DNA of 64,000 nucleotides from Petrosia ficiformis (lineage: Eukaryota > Porifera > Demospongiae > Haplosclerida > Petrosiidae). Of the stretch, positions 48,280 to 60,100 are shown piece by piece. A model generated the notes under the pieces. That model was not told where the DNA came from and did no database searches. It saw only the letters and a program-made list of their open reading frames with translations. Every line of letters starts with the position of its first letter. Position 1 is the stretch's first letter. The position numbers were made by a program, and so were the translations under genes. Where the stretch lies: NCBI GenBank assembly GCA_947044365.1, contig OX345643.1, forward strand, positions 946,001 to 1,010,000, read 5' to 3'.

Positions 48280-49754
48280 TATATGGGTATATTTAAATTA
48301 TACAGGAAGTCACAAAAGAAATATACCCACCTGCAATATTGAACTTATAATTCCATAATTATATTATATTGCACTTGCTTTTATATAAATATGACAGCAT
48401 GTTAAATGATCTAAGACAGCACAATTTAAGTGAAAAATTAGCAATATTATACCTTCTGTTGTTTCAACTGTGGAACTAATGGTGATCCATAGAGAACTCA
48501 TCATCAGATTCGTAGAAAGAAAGCTACTAGTAGTGTGTACTAGAGTCATTGGAAATAATTCCTGTTCTGTGTTGAGCACTAAATAAAATATAGTTATTAT
48601 TATAATATTATAATATTTCTGTGTATGATGGATAGCTAGTTTTTGTAGAATTCTACGACACTTCAATAGCAATTAAAGGTCCACTAGATTTAACTGTGTA
48701 GGTGGCACATAATTGTATTACAGGTGTGGATATTTCTTTTGTGACTTCTTAATTTGTAAATATAGCCATATATATACATGTATATGTATATAATTATTAT
48801 ACATAATATATATATGAATGGATGGATAATAAATATACTCACATGTAGTGCAGTTAGTGTCCTCTCCTGTGTATCCTTCAAGGCATACCATGTTACCTTG
48901 GTTGTCACATGTATAATGACCTCTTTTTCCATCAGTTGATTCACAAAACACACTACATTGTGAACCATAATAGCTATCAGCACAATACAAACGAAAATCA
49001 ATTTGAAGCATATTGAAGAGTCCATAGACCTCATGGATACTGGAAACATTATCACTTACAGTAAACATACCATCAAATATCATTGTACTGACAAGATCAT
49101 CATTTTCATCATCATCAGGTGTGACATCACTAGGATCACTGTCGTTATCGTAAACTCGGGTTCTAAACTGTAATTGACCCTATTGTTATAGATAACATAT
49201 AATTAAATATAATAGCATAGGCATTGGTACTAATAATAATACATTGAACAGCACTACTTGCGTGTGAAACTGAATGCAGATACCAATAATATTAACATTA
49301 GCATCACAGAATTATGATTACTGCTTGCATTACATTTTCAGGCCATTGTTGCCCATGGAACACTAGTGGATTAGGTACTCCAGGACTTAGGTCCTCTCCT
49401 ATTTCAAATACCAAATCATCTCCTCCAAGAACATCTGTCTCATACTCCCCATATGGGCATGAGTCTGCATCAGTCTCGCCAAGATCTTGCAAGCAGATTA
49501 AAAAGTAGTTGTCACATTGTTTACTGCATATTCCATCTTTTAGACTGTCACTATCACAGCATAGTATGGTATTAATATTATCTACTGAAATGCTATTCTG
49601 ATTTACATATCTGTGTACTCCAACTTCCAGAGTCCATTCAGAATTGACCTGATGAGAAGATAGAGACCAAAAGGACTAAAATTAAAATGTGAAATTATTT
49701 AAAACTCACTTCTGAAAGTAAAAGCATAAAATGGAATAAAAGTACTGACCCCAT
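46654..49754 (-). CDS. Gene L: Delta-like (MNNL + DSL) protein with cluster-type TM and NPxY tail
   Basis: Minus-strand exons 49754-49710, 49648-49322, 49179-48843, 48578-48453, 47251-47114, 47063-46980, 46831-46781, 46715-46654; 389 residues. Signal peptide MGSVLLFHFMLLLS. Residues 16-130 look like the N-terminal domain of Notch ligands: WTLEVGVHRYVNQ, then CDNYFLICLQDLG, CPYGEYETDVLGGDDLVFE and VFHGQQWPENV. The DSL domain at about 190-234 has six cysteines spaced C-x8-C-x3-C-x11-C-x7-C-x10-C with YYGSQCSVFC, GHYTCDNQGNMVCLEGYTG. No EGF repeats follow. Instead come a Ser/Thr stalk (STVETTEG), the TM exon (PVQLEFIAVGAGLLVFFIL), NPAYQ and NPSYN cassettes and YTYVQNNL. All of these match the receptor cluster. 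The first two introns are phase 0, the rest phase 1. Known DSL proteins activate Notch on a neighbouring cell; here that is an inference. Confidence 0.8.
47275..47449. repeat. Foldback element in gene L intron
   Basis: Arms GTTAAAGCACCGGT... and ...ACCGGTGCTTTAAC are complementary over about 80 nt with mismatches (shared blocks GGAAAATATAGCAC and GGGGTGGGGTC). GC-rich compared with its surroundings. Non-coding. Confidence 0.8.
47717..47970. repeat. Repeat family R2, copy 1
   Basis: Contains CATGGCAACCGTTTGATGTG, then a hairpin built from GATGTGATATAGCCCTCGCA and its complement around GCTCG, then GTAAGTGTACTATA. Copy 2 lies at 50274-50545 with about 90 percent identity by eye. Non-autonomous element, no frame. 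Confidence 0.8.
47971..48452. repeat. Duplicated segment in gene L intron with dead stalk exon
   Basis: 47990-48150 and 48285-48480 are copies of one another (GGAAGTCACAAAAGAAATAT, ATTATATTATATTGCACTTG). Each ends in a stalk-exon sequence. The copy at 48445-48578 is the functional exon; on the minus strand the copy ending near 48123 reads ...TTGATTTGGTAA from its acceptor and stops at once. A third fragment (TTTCTTTTGTGACTTCTT) is at 48735. Confidence 0.6.
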
Positions 49755-49828
49755 ATAGAAAGTTACACACTTCCATGCGACTAATATAAATGCAGAGATT
49801 TGTGCTCCGAAATTCGTATTCTCGCAAA

Positions 49829-50268
49829 TAAACCCCCACCCCTTTCCAGATCTCAAAAAAAAAAAAAAGGGTGGAGTCTGTTCGCGAGACTATATATGCT
49901 TCCTGGAGGCAATCATCAGTAAAAATTGTACTGGCCTGACAGAGACTTGGTCAATCAATATCCACCATCGTAGCAGTCATAGAGTTGTTTGTATTGGCTG
50001 CAAGTTATATATATATATATATATATAACTTGCAGCCAATACAAACAACTATATATAACTTGCAGCCAATACAAACAACTCTATGACTGCTACGATGGTG
50101 GATATTGATTGACCAAGTCTCTGTCAGGCCAGTACAATTTTTACTGATAATTGCCTCCAGGAAGCATATATAGTCTCGCGAACAGACTCCACCCTTTTTT
50201 TTTTTTTTTTTTTGAGATCTTGAAAGGGTTTTTTTTTTTTTTTGAGATCTTGAAAGGGGTGGGGTTTT
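49829..50268. repeat. Large near-perfect foldback element
   Basis: Arms of about 165 nt (49870-50017 and 50028-50190, outer blocks GGAGTCTGTTCGCGAGACTA and TAGTCTCGCGAACAGACTCC) are close to perfect reverse complements around a (TA)n centre. The ends carry poly(A)/poly(T) and CCACCCCTTTCCAGATCTC / GAGATCTTGAAAGGGGTGG. The inner block TTGCAGCCAATACAAACAAC is partly repeated at 50055 and 50550. It starts 75 nt upstream of the start codon of gene L. Confidence 0.9.
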
Positions 50269-50273
50269 ATTTA

Positions 50274-50545
50274 TATATATATAGCATGCTACCATGGCAA
50301 CCGTTTGATGTGGTTAGGTCTTATATTTTTGTATATAGACCTGTGAATCTTTAATCTATCAGCATACAATATATTGTATATAGTACACTTACAGTTCTTA
50401 TATAAAACAATATAAAACCTTGGTTTAGTGTCCTCGGATGTGATATAGCCCTCGCAGGCTCGGGCTATATCACATCCTTGGACACTAAACCTCGGGTCTA
50501 TATTTTTGTATATAAGACCTGTAAGTGTACTATATATATTACATA
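50274..50545. repeat. Repeat family R2, copy 2
   Basis: Second copy of the 47717-47970 element in the same orientation, with the same internal hairpin (GATGTGATATAGCCCTCGCA) and GTAAGTGTACTATA end. Confidence 0.8.
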
Positions 50546-51250
50546 TATAACTTGCAGCCAATACAAACAACTCTATGTCTATAGCTAATATGAAATTACT
50601 CTCGAATCAACTTGAAATTTGAAATTTAAAAACTTCCTATGAGCTTTGCCAGCCCTCCAGTGGATTGTGCACTATAGTAAGGACCATCATATGCATATGA
50701 TTAGAGTTAGTTTTGGCTGACACATATACATGTATTCTTACGTACTTGCATATATAATATTATATATTAGTGTTGTTTTAATTAACTATAACTCAACTAA
50801 AACCATTTTTTAAAGACATTGTGACTTTTAGTTAAATAAACTATAACTACATTACAAGTCTAAGTAAGCCTAAAATTGATTAACTATAACTATAGCTAAA
50901 AGTGGTCATTATTAATTGTCATACTAAAACAACAATAAAATTATGTACATAAATGTTTTTATGCAAATTGTGACCTCATGTGGATGTCAATAGTTGTACC
51001 ATTAAATGTACAAGAAAGAACCATTAGGTATGCTGTAAAAACAGTGTACAGGTATTGGTTATGATAACCACAATATCATTCATATGCAGTGGCTATATAC
51101 ATTGATATTGTAAACCCGATATCATATACATCAGTGTAATTTTGATAGGAACATAATTCCTAATTGATACTGTAATGTGAAGGCAGCACCATCTACTTTC
51201 AGTTGTAGCTTATATTGTATTTGCAAGTGAGGTGATAGCTTCACTCAAAT
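50546..51250. other. Spacer upstream of gene K
   Basis: Contains repeat sequence of the TTAGTTAACTATAACTAAAA type (50770-50910), also found at 52850-53245 and 56170-56420, and otherwise AT-rich DNA. No ectodomain exon for gene K was found here on the + strand. Confidence 0.6.
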
Positions 51251-51802
51251 ATGGCTGGAATTATTTATCCTACAAATTCAGTACCGCCTCAGTTAGTAAA
51301 ACCAACTAACTATTACACTAGTGATGGCTCCAATGACTTTCATAAACACTCTAGTTCACTGGTTCTTATTACTGTTTGTGTGGTATGTAGTGGTCTGCTG
51401 CTTATTCTTACTGCTCTATTCATCATCGCAGTCATATGTGGCTATAACAAGTGGAGGAGGCAGAGAACAAATATACTAGATGTCTCTCTGGCTCACAGAC
51501 CTAGAGGTATTTCATTCATATACTGCTTTCCTACAATGTACATAGAGCTTCTTCAAATTGGTGAAGCAGAGCATAGTATGATATACAATGAAATTTACAA
51601 CAAGAAGCATGTTAGTATTGGTACATACGTATGTAATTATGCATGTATCATAACTATTATATAATTATGTGAACATCACATTCTATTTTCATTAGTAATT
51701 GTTGATGGTCGGAAGTATAAATTGACCATGCAACAAAACAAAGCATACAAGAAACTGGAGTTTGATACTGAAAGTCTTGAGCACACCTATGAGAGCATTT
51801 AA
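51251..51802 (+). CDS. Gene K: short membrane protein with ITAM-like tail
   Basis: Exons 51251-51506, 51570-51620, 51696-51802; 137 residues, introns phase 1. About 36 extracellular residues (no signal peptide seen), a TM segment at about 37-63 (LVLITVCVVCSGLLLILTAL), then a basic stop (KWRRQR). The tail has MIYNEIYN, then YKKL and, after ten residues, YESI at the C-terminus. YxxL-x10-YxxI falls within the usual spacing range of ITAM motifs (6-12). MIYNEIY and HTYESI match the tail of gene J (MIYNVNY, HTYESI), so K is probably a J-type gene reduced to TM and tail, or its ectodomain exons were missed. The acceptor of exon 2 (GTGAAGCAG) is weak. There is no charged residue in the TM such as adaptor proteins like DAP12 have. 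Confidence 0.65.
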
Positions 51803-52236
51803 TTCACATGTCTCGTGATCAAGAATCTTTAGAAATCAAGATCATCTTTAAGAGAGCAAAACAGTGACTCAAATGCAAATGTAATTAATTATTTGTTAGC
51901 TGTAAAGGCAAACCCAAATTCATTGTAATGCATGTGTCACACCTAAAGAGGCCTGATCTCAAGGCTGAGAGGTTGGATCTCTGCATAGTATATATTACGT
52001 ATGTCAACATTATTGTTTAAATTTCACTCAATATTCATAATAATGTTTATTGAAATAGAAATAAATTCTATTTCACTGTATTCAATTATTTTTTAACATC
52101 AAAAATTGTGATTATATTTAAGGGGAAATATACATCACACCCTATAATTATAACACTAATTAGCTCTAATTATTACCCAATGTTTGGGGGTGGGGCAGAC
52201 AGTGTGTATTATTAAATTTTGTTATGAAGTTTTGCA
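51803..52236. other. Spacer between genes K and M
   Basis: Non-coding AT-rich DNA holding the K 3' end and presumably the M promoter. No TATA box or known element stands out. Confidence 0.5.
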
Positions 52237-52354
52237 ATGTGTTGGAGCATCTTTCTGGTTCTGTTCTGTACTTACTGTGTAAGGAGAACTGTTTGTGGTA
52301 CCATTTTGTATTACTGTCGTATTATTTCATCCATCTATCTGTCTATTCCAAATA

Positions 52355-52398
<44 letters not shown>

Positions 52399-53248
52399 AT
52401 CTATTTATCCATTGGGATGAACCCAATAGATGAATGGATGGGTGAATAGATAGATGGATGGGTATATAAAATATGTAAATGTTTGAATATGACTTATGTA
52501 TAATATTCTACTCATTTATTAGGTAAACACAGGAGTCACCTCTTCATTAATTCCATATCATGAAGCAAAATCTGTTAACTTGAGTACATGTGCTCAATAC
52601 AATGTATTCTATCCTCGATCGTGTATTGGGAACGAGTGTCACCTGGCTGTGAAGTGGGAGGAGGAAGATGAAGATTGGGTCAGATTTACTTTAATGGCCA
52701 AAACGCAAGGAAGTGCTGTGTGGGCTGGTGTGGGGTTTTCAGAAAATGGGAGAATGGTAAACAGCCTTAAGTAACATATATAAATATAATTATGTATCAT
52801 ATATATATTTATATTTATGTATAATATATATATATATATATATATTGTGTTGTTTTAGTTTGATAAAAATGAGTTATAGTTATAGTATGCCTGGACTTTC
52901 AAATGTTTAGTTTAGTTATAGTTTAATTAACTAAAGTAATATTAGGCTTACTAAAAGGGTTTTAGTTTTAGTTAACTAACTAAAAATGCCAATTTTCATT
53001 TTAGTTAGTTAACTAAACTACTAAAAGGGGTTTTAGTGATAGTTATAGTCAGGGGTGCCAACAGGGGGGAGGCAGGTGGGGCATTTTGCCCTGGGCCCCA
53101 CACTATAAGATGGCCCCAACTAAGCCAAATTTTTACAGTTATTAAAACCAGTTTGCAAAATAAATTGAATGGGGCCCCATTTTGAAAGTTTGCCCCAGGC
53201 CCTACAAGTCCTGTTGGCTGGCTTGGTTATAGTTAACTAAAGCAACAC

Positions 53249-53284
<36 letters not shown>

Positions 53285-54067
53285 CAGTATATAATATCAT
53301 AATTATAGTACATAATTATAATTATAATTTGCATAATTATTATAATAATCCTATGTATATATATATTATATACGTAATTATGTACATGTAATCATACATG
53401 GTTTTTTATTCCAGGCGGACAGTGATGTTGTTACATGCTTTTATAATAATGATAGATACAAGGTATACAATGCTTGGAATACAGATACCTTACATAACTG
53501 TGAAATTGATAAAAACCAGGTAAGTTGAAGGAACTGAAACTATAGTGTATGACAGTAAAGGGCTCATTAAGATTTGCAGTGTCATGACAACAAAAAAAGG
53601 GAATATCTCAAATGACATAGCCACAACTCCCTAGGGTAAAGCATAATGCATGGACAGTAAAGGGCTCATTAGACTTCCAAGTTCCAACAAAAAAGAAACT
53701 GACGTAGCCACTACTCCTCAGTGGTCTTGTGCTTACAGTGCCCTCATATAGTAAAAAGGAGTGAAGTAATTGTTAAAATACGAATACAGTTAGTGTCTGT
53801 AAACCAATTATCCTTTTTTTTTGTCTGCTTGATAGCATAAGTATTTGGAGAATGCAATCGGAAATAGTAAATATAATTATAATACATAATTATATATATA
53901 TATAGTATATATAATTATATATATAGTGTGTGTTTGTCTAAAGGTTTCTCTAACTATATATAAGGCTTTAATATTAATGGAAGGCTTCAAATGATTTAGC
54001 ACATTGCAAAGAATGGAAATTTACTTAACTACATATGTAACTTGTAGGTGTATGAGATAAAGGTATG

Positions 54068-54105
<38 letters not shown>

Positions 54106-54111
54106 TATATA

Positions 54112-54147
<36 letters not shown>

Positions 54148-56929
54148 TATAATAATTATAATATGATAAAATAACTTACAATAAAAAAAACAAACAAAAA
54201 AAAACAATAGATACATACATGTATATATATATATACATGTATACAAAATAAATAAATAAATAAATAAATAAAATTTAATAATAATAATAATAATAATATA
54301 TATATATAGTATAGTACAATACAGTGAAGTACATTACAGTACAGTATAGTACATTACAGTACAGTACAGTACAGTACAGTACAGTACACATTACAGTATA
54401 GTACAGTACAGTACACTACAGTACAGTACAGTACAGTACAGTACACATTACAGTATAGTACAGTACAGTACAATACAGTACATTACAGTACTATTACAGT
54501 ACAATACTGTATAGTACAGTATAGTACAGTACAGTACACTACAGTACAGTGTAGTATAGTACAGTACAGTACAGTATAGTACAGTACAATACAGTATAGT
54601 ATAGTACAGTATAGTACAGTACAGTACACTACAGTACAGTGTAGTATAGTACAATACAGTACAGTATAGTACAGTACAATACAGTATAATATAGCACAGT
54701 ATAGTATAGTACGGTATAATACAGTATAATATAGTATAGTACAGTACACATTACAGTACAGTACAGTACAGTATACGTAGTACAGTACAGTATAGTACAG
54801 TATAATACAGTACACAGTACAGTACAGTATACGTAGTACAGTACAGTATAGTACAGTATAGTACAGTATAATACAGTATAGTACAGTACACATTACAGTA
54901 CAGTACAGATACTATAGTATAATGTTACATTTACATTACATTGTGTATACCATATGTTGTACTATGCTATTGTTACTCTTTGTTTGTTTTATAGTCAGAT
55001 TTTATAGCCCTTTTGGAGATAAAATTTCACTTCATATGATAATAAGAAAAAGAATAATTACTAATTGCTACACTATTGTGTATTTACTTGTATCTAAGTA
55101 CTTAAGTATGCATTTAGACTAAAGTCTGTTTCCCCCAAAGGGTGGTACCATGGCGCTCCCACACCCTTTAGTCTCGCTCACCTACACTTATTTGCAAAAC
55201 TAATTGAACAATGTTTAGTCAAACATTATGTACTATGGCGATGATGCACTCCTCCACCCTTAATATTTATCTTGAGGGAAACACTACATTCACCGTGACC
55301 ACATTTTTCTGAGGTCAAGGTGAACTCGAACAATCTTTCGTTTGATTGATTCTATCTATTTCATTTATAATATAGGATATCGTGAAGTTTCATTATGGGA
55401 ATTACAGTGATGGTTTACTAACATGCAAGTATGTATCAACAAATTTCAATAGTACATTGTAGTTTACTATAGTATACTAATAATTTACTGGCAATATACT
55501 ATGTCATACACTGATTGTTTTTTGTTAGTTTTAGTCGTCAAAAGTTGACTAATGACACTAAATATGATAAATCGCTACTGAAAACATGGCATGTGTTACT
55601 GGCTTGGGGAGAGTTAGGAACATCAAGTAAAATAGGATTAGATGTTTGTGCTCATATATTCACATAATTCATTTATCAATCAATCCAGTCTATTTACATG
55701 TATCCATCCATCAATTCATTTATCGTTTCATTAATCCATCCATCCATCTATCCATCCATCAACCCATCCATTGAGTAATCCATTTATCCATTCATCGGTC
55801 AATCCATCCATTGATTTATCCATCCATCCACCCATATATTCATCCACCCATATATATCCATCCATCCATCCATTCATCCATCCATCCATCCATCCATCCA
55901 TCCATCTACCCATTCATCCATCCATCCATCATCCATTTTTTATTCAACTACTTATATTTTCAATATATAAGTCATAAGCCATTCCCGATTTCATTCATCC
56001 CTTCATATTTACCACACAGATGGTGTAACTGAATCCAAAATGTCTCAACATGCTGAACAGTACAGTACAGAATGTACATGTAATGTAACAAACTGTACTG
56101 AGCTCTGTCTGTGTATTGATCAGTTCAAACATCTTTTACTAAAGTTACATGGTTAGTTAAAATATGTAATTATAATATAATGTTATTTTAGTTAACTATA
56201 TCTACATGTATAACTAAAACCCCCTTTAGTAAGGCATTGGGACTTTTAGTTAACTATATCTATAACTAAAACCCCTTTTAGCAAGGCATTGGGACTTTTA
56301 GTTAACTATAACTATAACTAAAACCCCTTTTAGTAAGGCATTGGGACTTTTAGTTAACTATAACTATAACTAAAACCCCTTTAGTAAGGCATTGTGACTT
56401 TTAGTTAACTATAACTAATATTAACCATTGTTACTATTAATAGTAACTAATATTAACCATTGTTACTATTAATAGTAACTAATATTAACCATTGTTACTA
56501 TTAATAGTAACTAATATTAACCATTGTTACTAATTAATAGTAACTAATATTAACCATTGTTACTATTAATAGTAACTAATATTAACCATTGTTACTATTA
56601 ATAGCAAATGATATTAACCATACTGTTATATGTAACTTGTACTACTGCTATTTATAGTAACTACATATATTCAGACATATTACTATTAATAGTAACATGT
56701 GCCATTGCTATTAATAGTAACATATCATTACATCATTCCTCAGGTACTATTTTGAGTATTGTATTCATACTTATTCTTCCCACTGCTACTTTAATTGGTA
56801 GATACTATCGACTTGTTCTTCCTAATAACTGGTTCCAGGTATTAGTATTGTTTGATCTATCTGTTTATCACATGTAGCTATTAGCTAGTTGTATTGTCTG
56901 TCTGTCTATCTATCTATCTATATATCTAT

Positions 56930-56997
<68 letters not shown>

Positions 56998-57145
56998 ACA
57001 TCTATCCATTCATAGCTATCAGCCAGTTGTCTTGTCTGTCTGTCTGCATGTCTATCTATCTATTCATCTATCCATCCATCCACCCATCCATCCATAGCTA
57101 TCAGCTAGTTGTCTTGTCTGTCTATCTATTTATCTATATATCTAT

Positions 57146-57176
<31 letters not shown>

Positions 57177-60100
57177 GCTATCTATCTATCTATTTATCTA
57201 TCCATCTATCAATCCATATATCCATCCACCCATCCATCCATAGCTATCAGCCAGTTGTCTTGTCTGTCTGTCTATCTATTTATCTATCCATCCATCTATC
57301 CATCCACACATCCATCCATAGCTATCAGCTAGTCGTCTTCTCTATGTATGTATGTATGTATCTATCCATCCATCCACCCATACATCCATAACTATCAGCC
57401 AATTTTCTTGTCTGTCTGTCTATCTATCTGTCTATCTATTTATTTTTCTTTTAATTCTTCACAACCTACATTGCCATGTATTATGTGAGAATGCAAAATA
57501 CATTATTTGATTAGATGTAATTTCTTTCTATATAATATCATAATAATTTGTTGTTTATTACTTCATCTTTCCCTTTAAGTCTTTTAAATTTATCTTTCCT
57601 CTTTCAATGTCCTCTCAAGACACATATGATCATGATGATAATTGGAGCCATAGGAATGCTCTCTGGTTTGGGTTTTATCTTGGGACACACTGGTGGAAAT
57701 TTCTCTGTCGTAAGTACCCACTGCTAACATTATAATAATTTTATAGTACTTCAAAAATATGATATTATTTTCTCATACTGCAGGGACCTCATCAAATTAT
57801 TGGTATTATTACGATAGGTCTGGCAATGACTCAGGTACTTATACTGTCATACTACTATTGATAATACTGTTGTGTTACAATACAATACAGTATAGTACAG
57901 TACAGCACAGTACAGTATAGTACAGTACAGTACAGTACAGTACAGTACAGTACAGCACAGTACAGTATAGTACAGTACAGTATAGTACAGTACAGTACAG
58001 TACAGTACAGTACAGTACAGTACAGTACAGCACAGCACAGTACAGTATAGTACAGTACAGTACAGTACAGTACAGTACAGTACAGCACAGTACAGTATAG
58101 TACAGTACAGTACAGTACAGTACAGCACAGTACAGTACAGTACAGTATTGAACAAGTACTGTATTGTGTATTGTATTGTCTACTCCATGTACATGTAGTA
58201 TTACTAGTGTTCACTGCATTAAATGGTTGTAAAGGAACAATGTTTAACACAGACAGTGTGCTTTGTCTGTAGCAATGCTTTATATAATAATGACTGTTTT
58301 GATACGGTGTTGAAGCATGGGCCAATTGATTCAACAATATTTAGTGTGTGTACAATTAGCAAAACATCTTGAGCCAATTAACAAAGCATCAGTACTGCTA
58401 GTAACAATTGTTTTTCCTTCAATGTAACTATAGTACCAACGAAGAAATGCTTAAGGCTTGTAGTATGCCATGAGATGTACATGTGTGTATCCTTCGTTAG
58501 TACAGTATATTCAATGAGAATTCAATTAATATTTACAGGTATAATTATATTCATTGTGTAGGTAGTTATTGCTGCTTTTAGGCCTCATAAAGGACCTTCG
58601 TTACAGTGAGTGTGTTATTAAAAACGATTTTTGAAAATAATTAATTCTTTGAAACATTTTAGGCGGAGATTATTTGAAATATTTCATCGATTGAATGCCA
58701 CTGCAATCCTTACCCTTGGAAGTAAGACATCTCCTTTTCTTCAAATATTGATATAATATTGTGTTTATCTAATTCTTTTAGCTGTAGCGATGATGTTAGG
58801 GGCGTGGTTACTTCATTCAGACCATAGAACTCTCTTAATATGGATGGAAGTGATTATTTCTATGTCTGTATTGTGTTCAGTTACACTAGGAATAGTGAAT
58901 CAGTTCTTGAGTAGATTTAAATATTGTAAAGGTATGTTTGTTTAATAGTGAATGGTAGATCAACTGAAACTCATTCATGTTTACCTCAAGCTGAAAACCA
59001 TTAGTTTGGAATGACCAACAATCTTTAATACTTCACCATTTTCATATAATTATTCTTCACATGTCAAATTTCAGCATCGTTATTGAGTTATAGTATAATC
59101 ATGTATTAACCTTATGACATTAAACTATACACTACATTACATATGAATTATTAAGTTATAGTATAATCATGTATTAACCTTATGATATTAAACTATACAC
59201 TACATTACATATAAGTTATTGAGTTCTAGTATAATCATGTATTAACCTTATGATATTAAACTATACACTACATTACATATAAGTTATTGAGTTCTAGTAT
59301 AATCATGTATTAACCTTATGACATTAAACTATACACTACATTACATATAAGTTATTGAGTTCTAGTATAATCATGTATTAACCTTATGATATTAAACTAT
59401 ACACTACATTACATATAAGTTATTGAGTTCTAGTATAATCATGTATTAACCTTATGACATTAAACTATACACTACATTACATATAAGTTATTGAGTTCTA
59501 GTATAATCATGTATTAACCTTATGACATTAAACTATACACTACATTACATATAAGTTATTGAGTTCTAGTATAATCATGTATTAACCTTATGACATTAAA
59601 CTATACACTACATTACATATAAGTTATTGAGTTCTAGTATAATCATGTATTAACCTTATGACATTAAACTATACACTACATTACATATAAGTTATTGAGT
59701 TACAGTATAATCATGTATTAACCTTATGACATTAAACTATACACTACATTACATATAAGTTATTGAGTTCTAGTATAATCATGTATTAACCTTATGACAT
59801 TAAACTATACACTACATTACATATAAGTTATTGAGTTCTAGTATAATCATGTATTAACCTTATGACATTAAACTATACACTACATTACATATAAGTTATT
59901 GAGTTCTAGTATAATCATGTATTAACCTTATGACATTAAACTATACACTACATTACATATAAGTTATTGAGTTCTAGTATAATCATGTATTAACCTTATG
60001 ACATTAAACTATACACTATATTACATATAAAGTCATAACTTCTAATTTTGAGAATGTGAATATACAGACTTTAGTATAAACAGAGTAAACCACATTTAGG

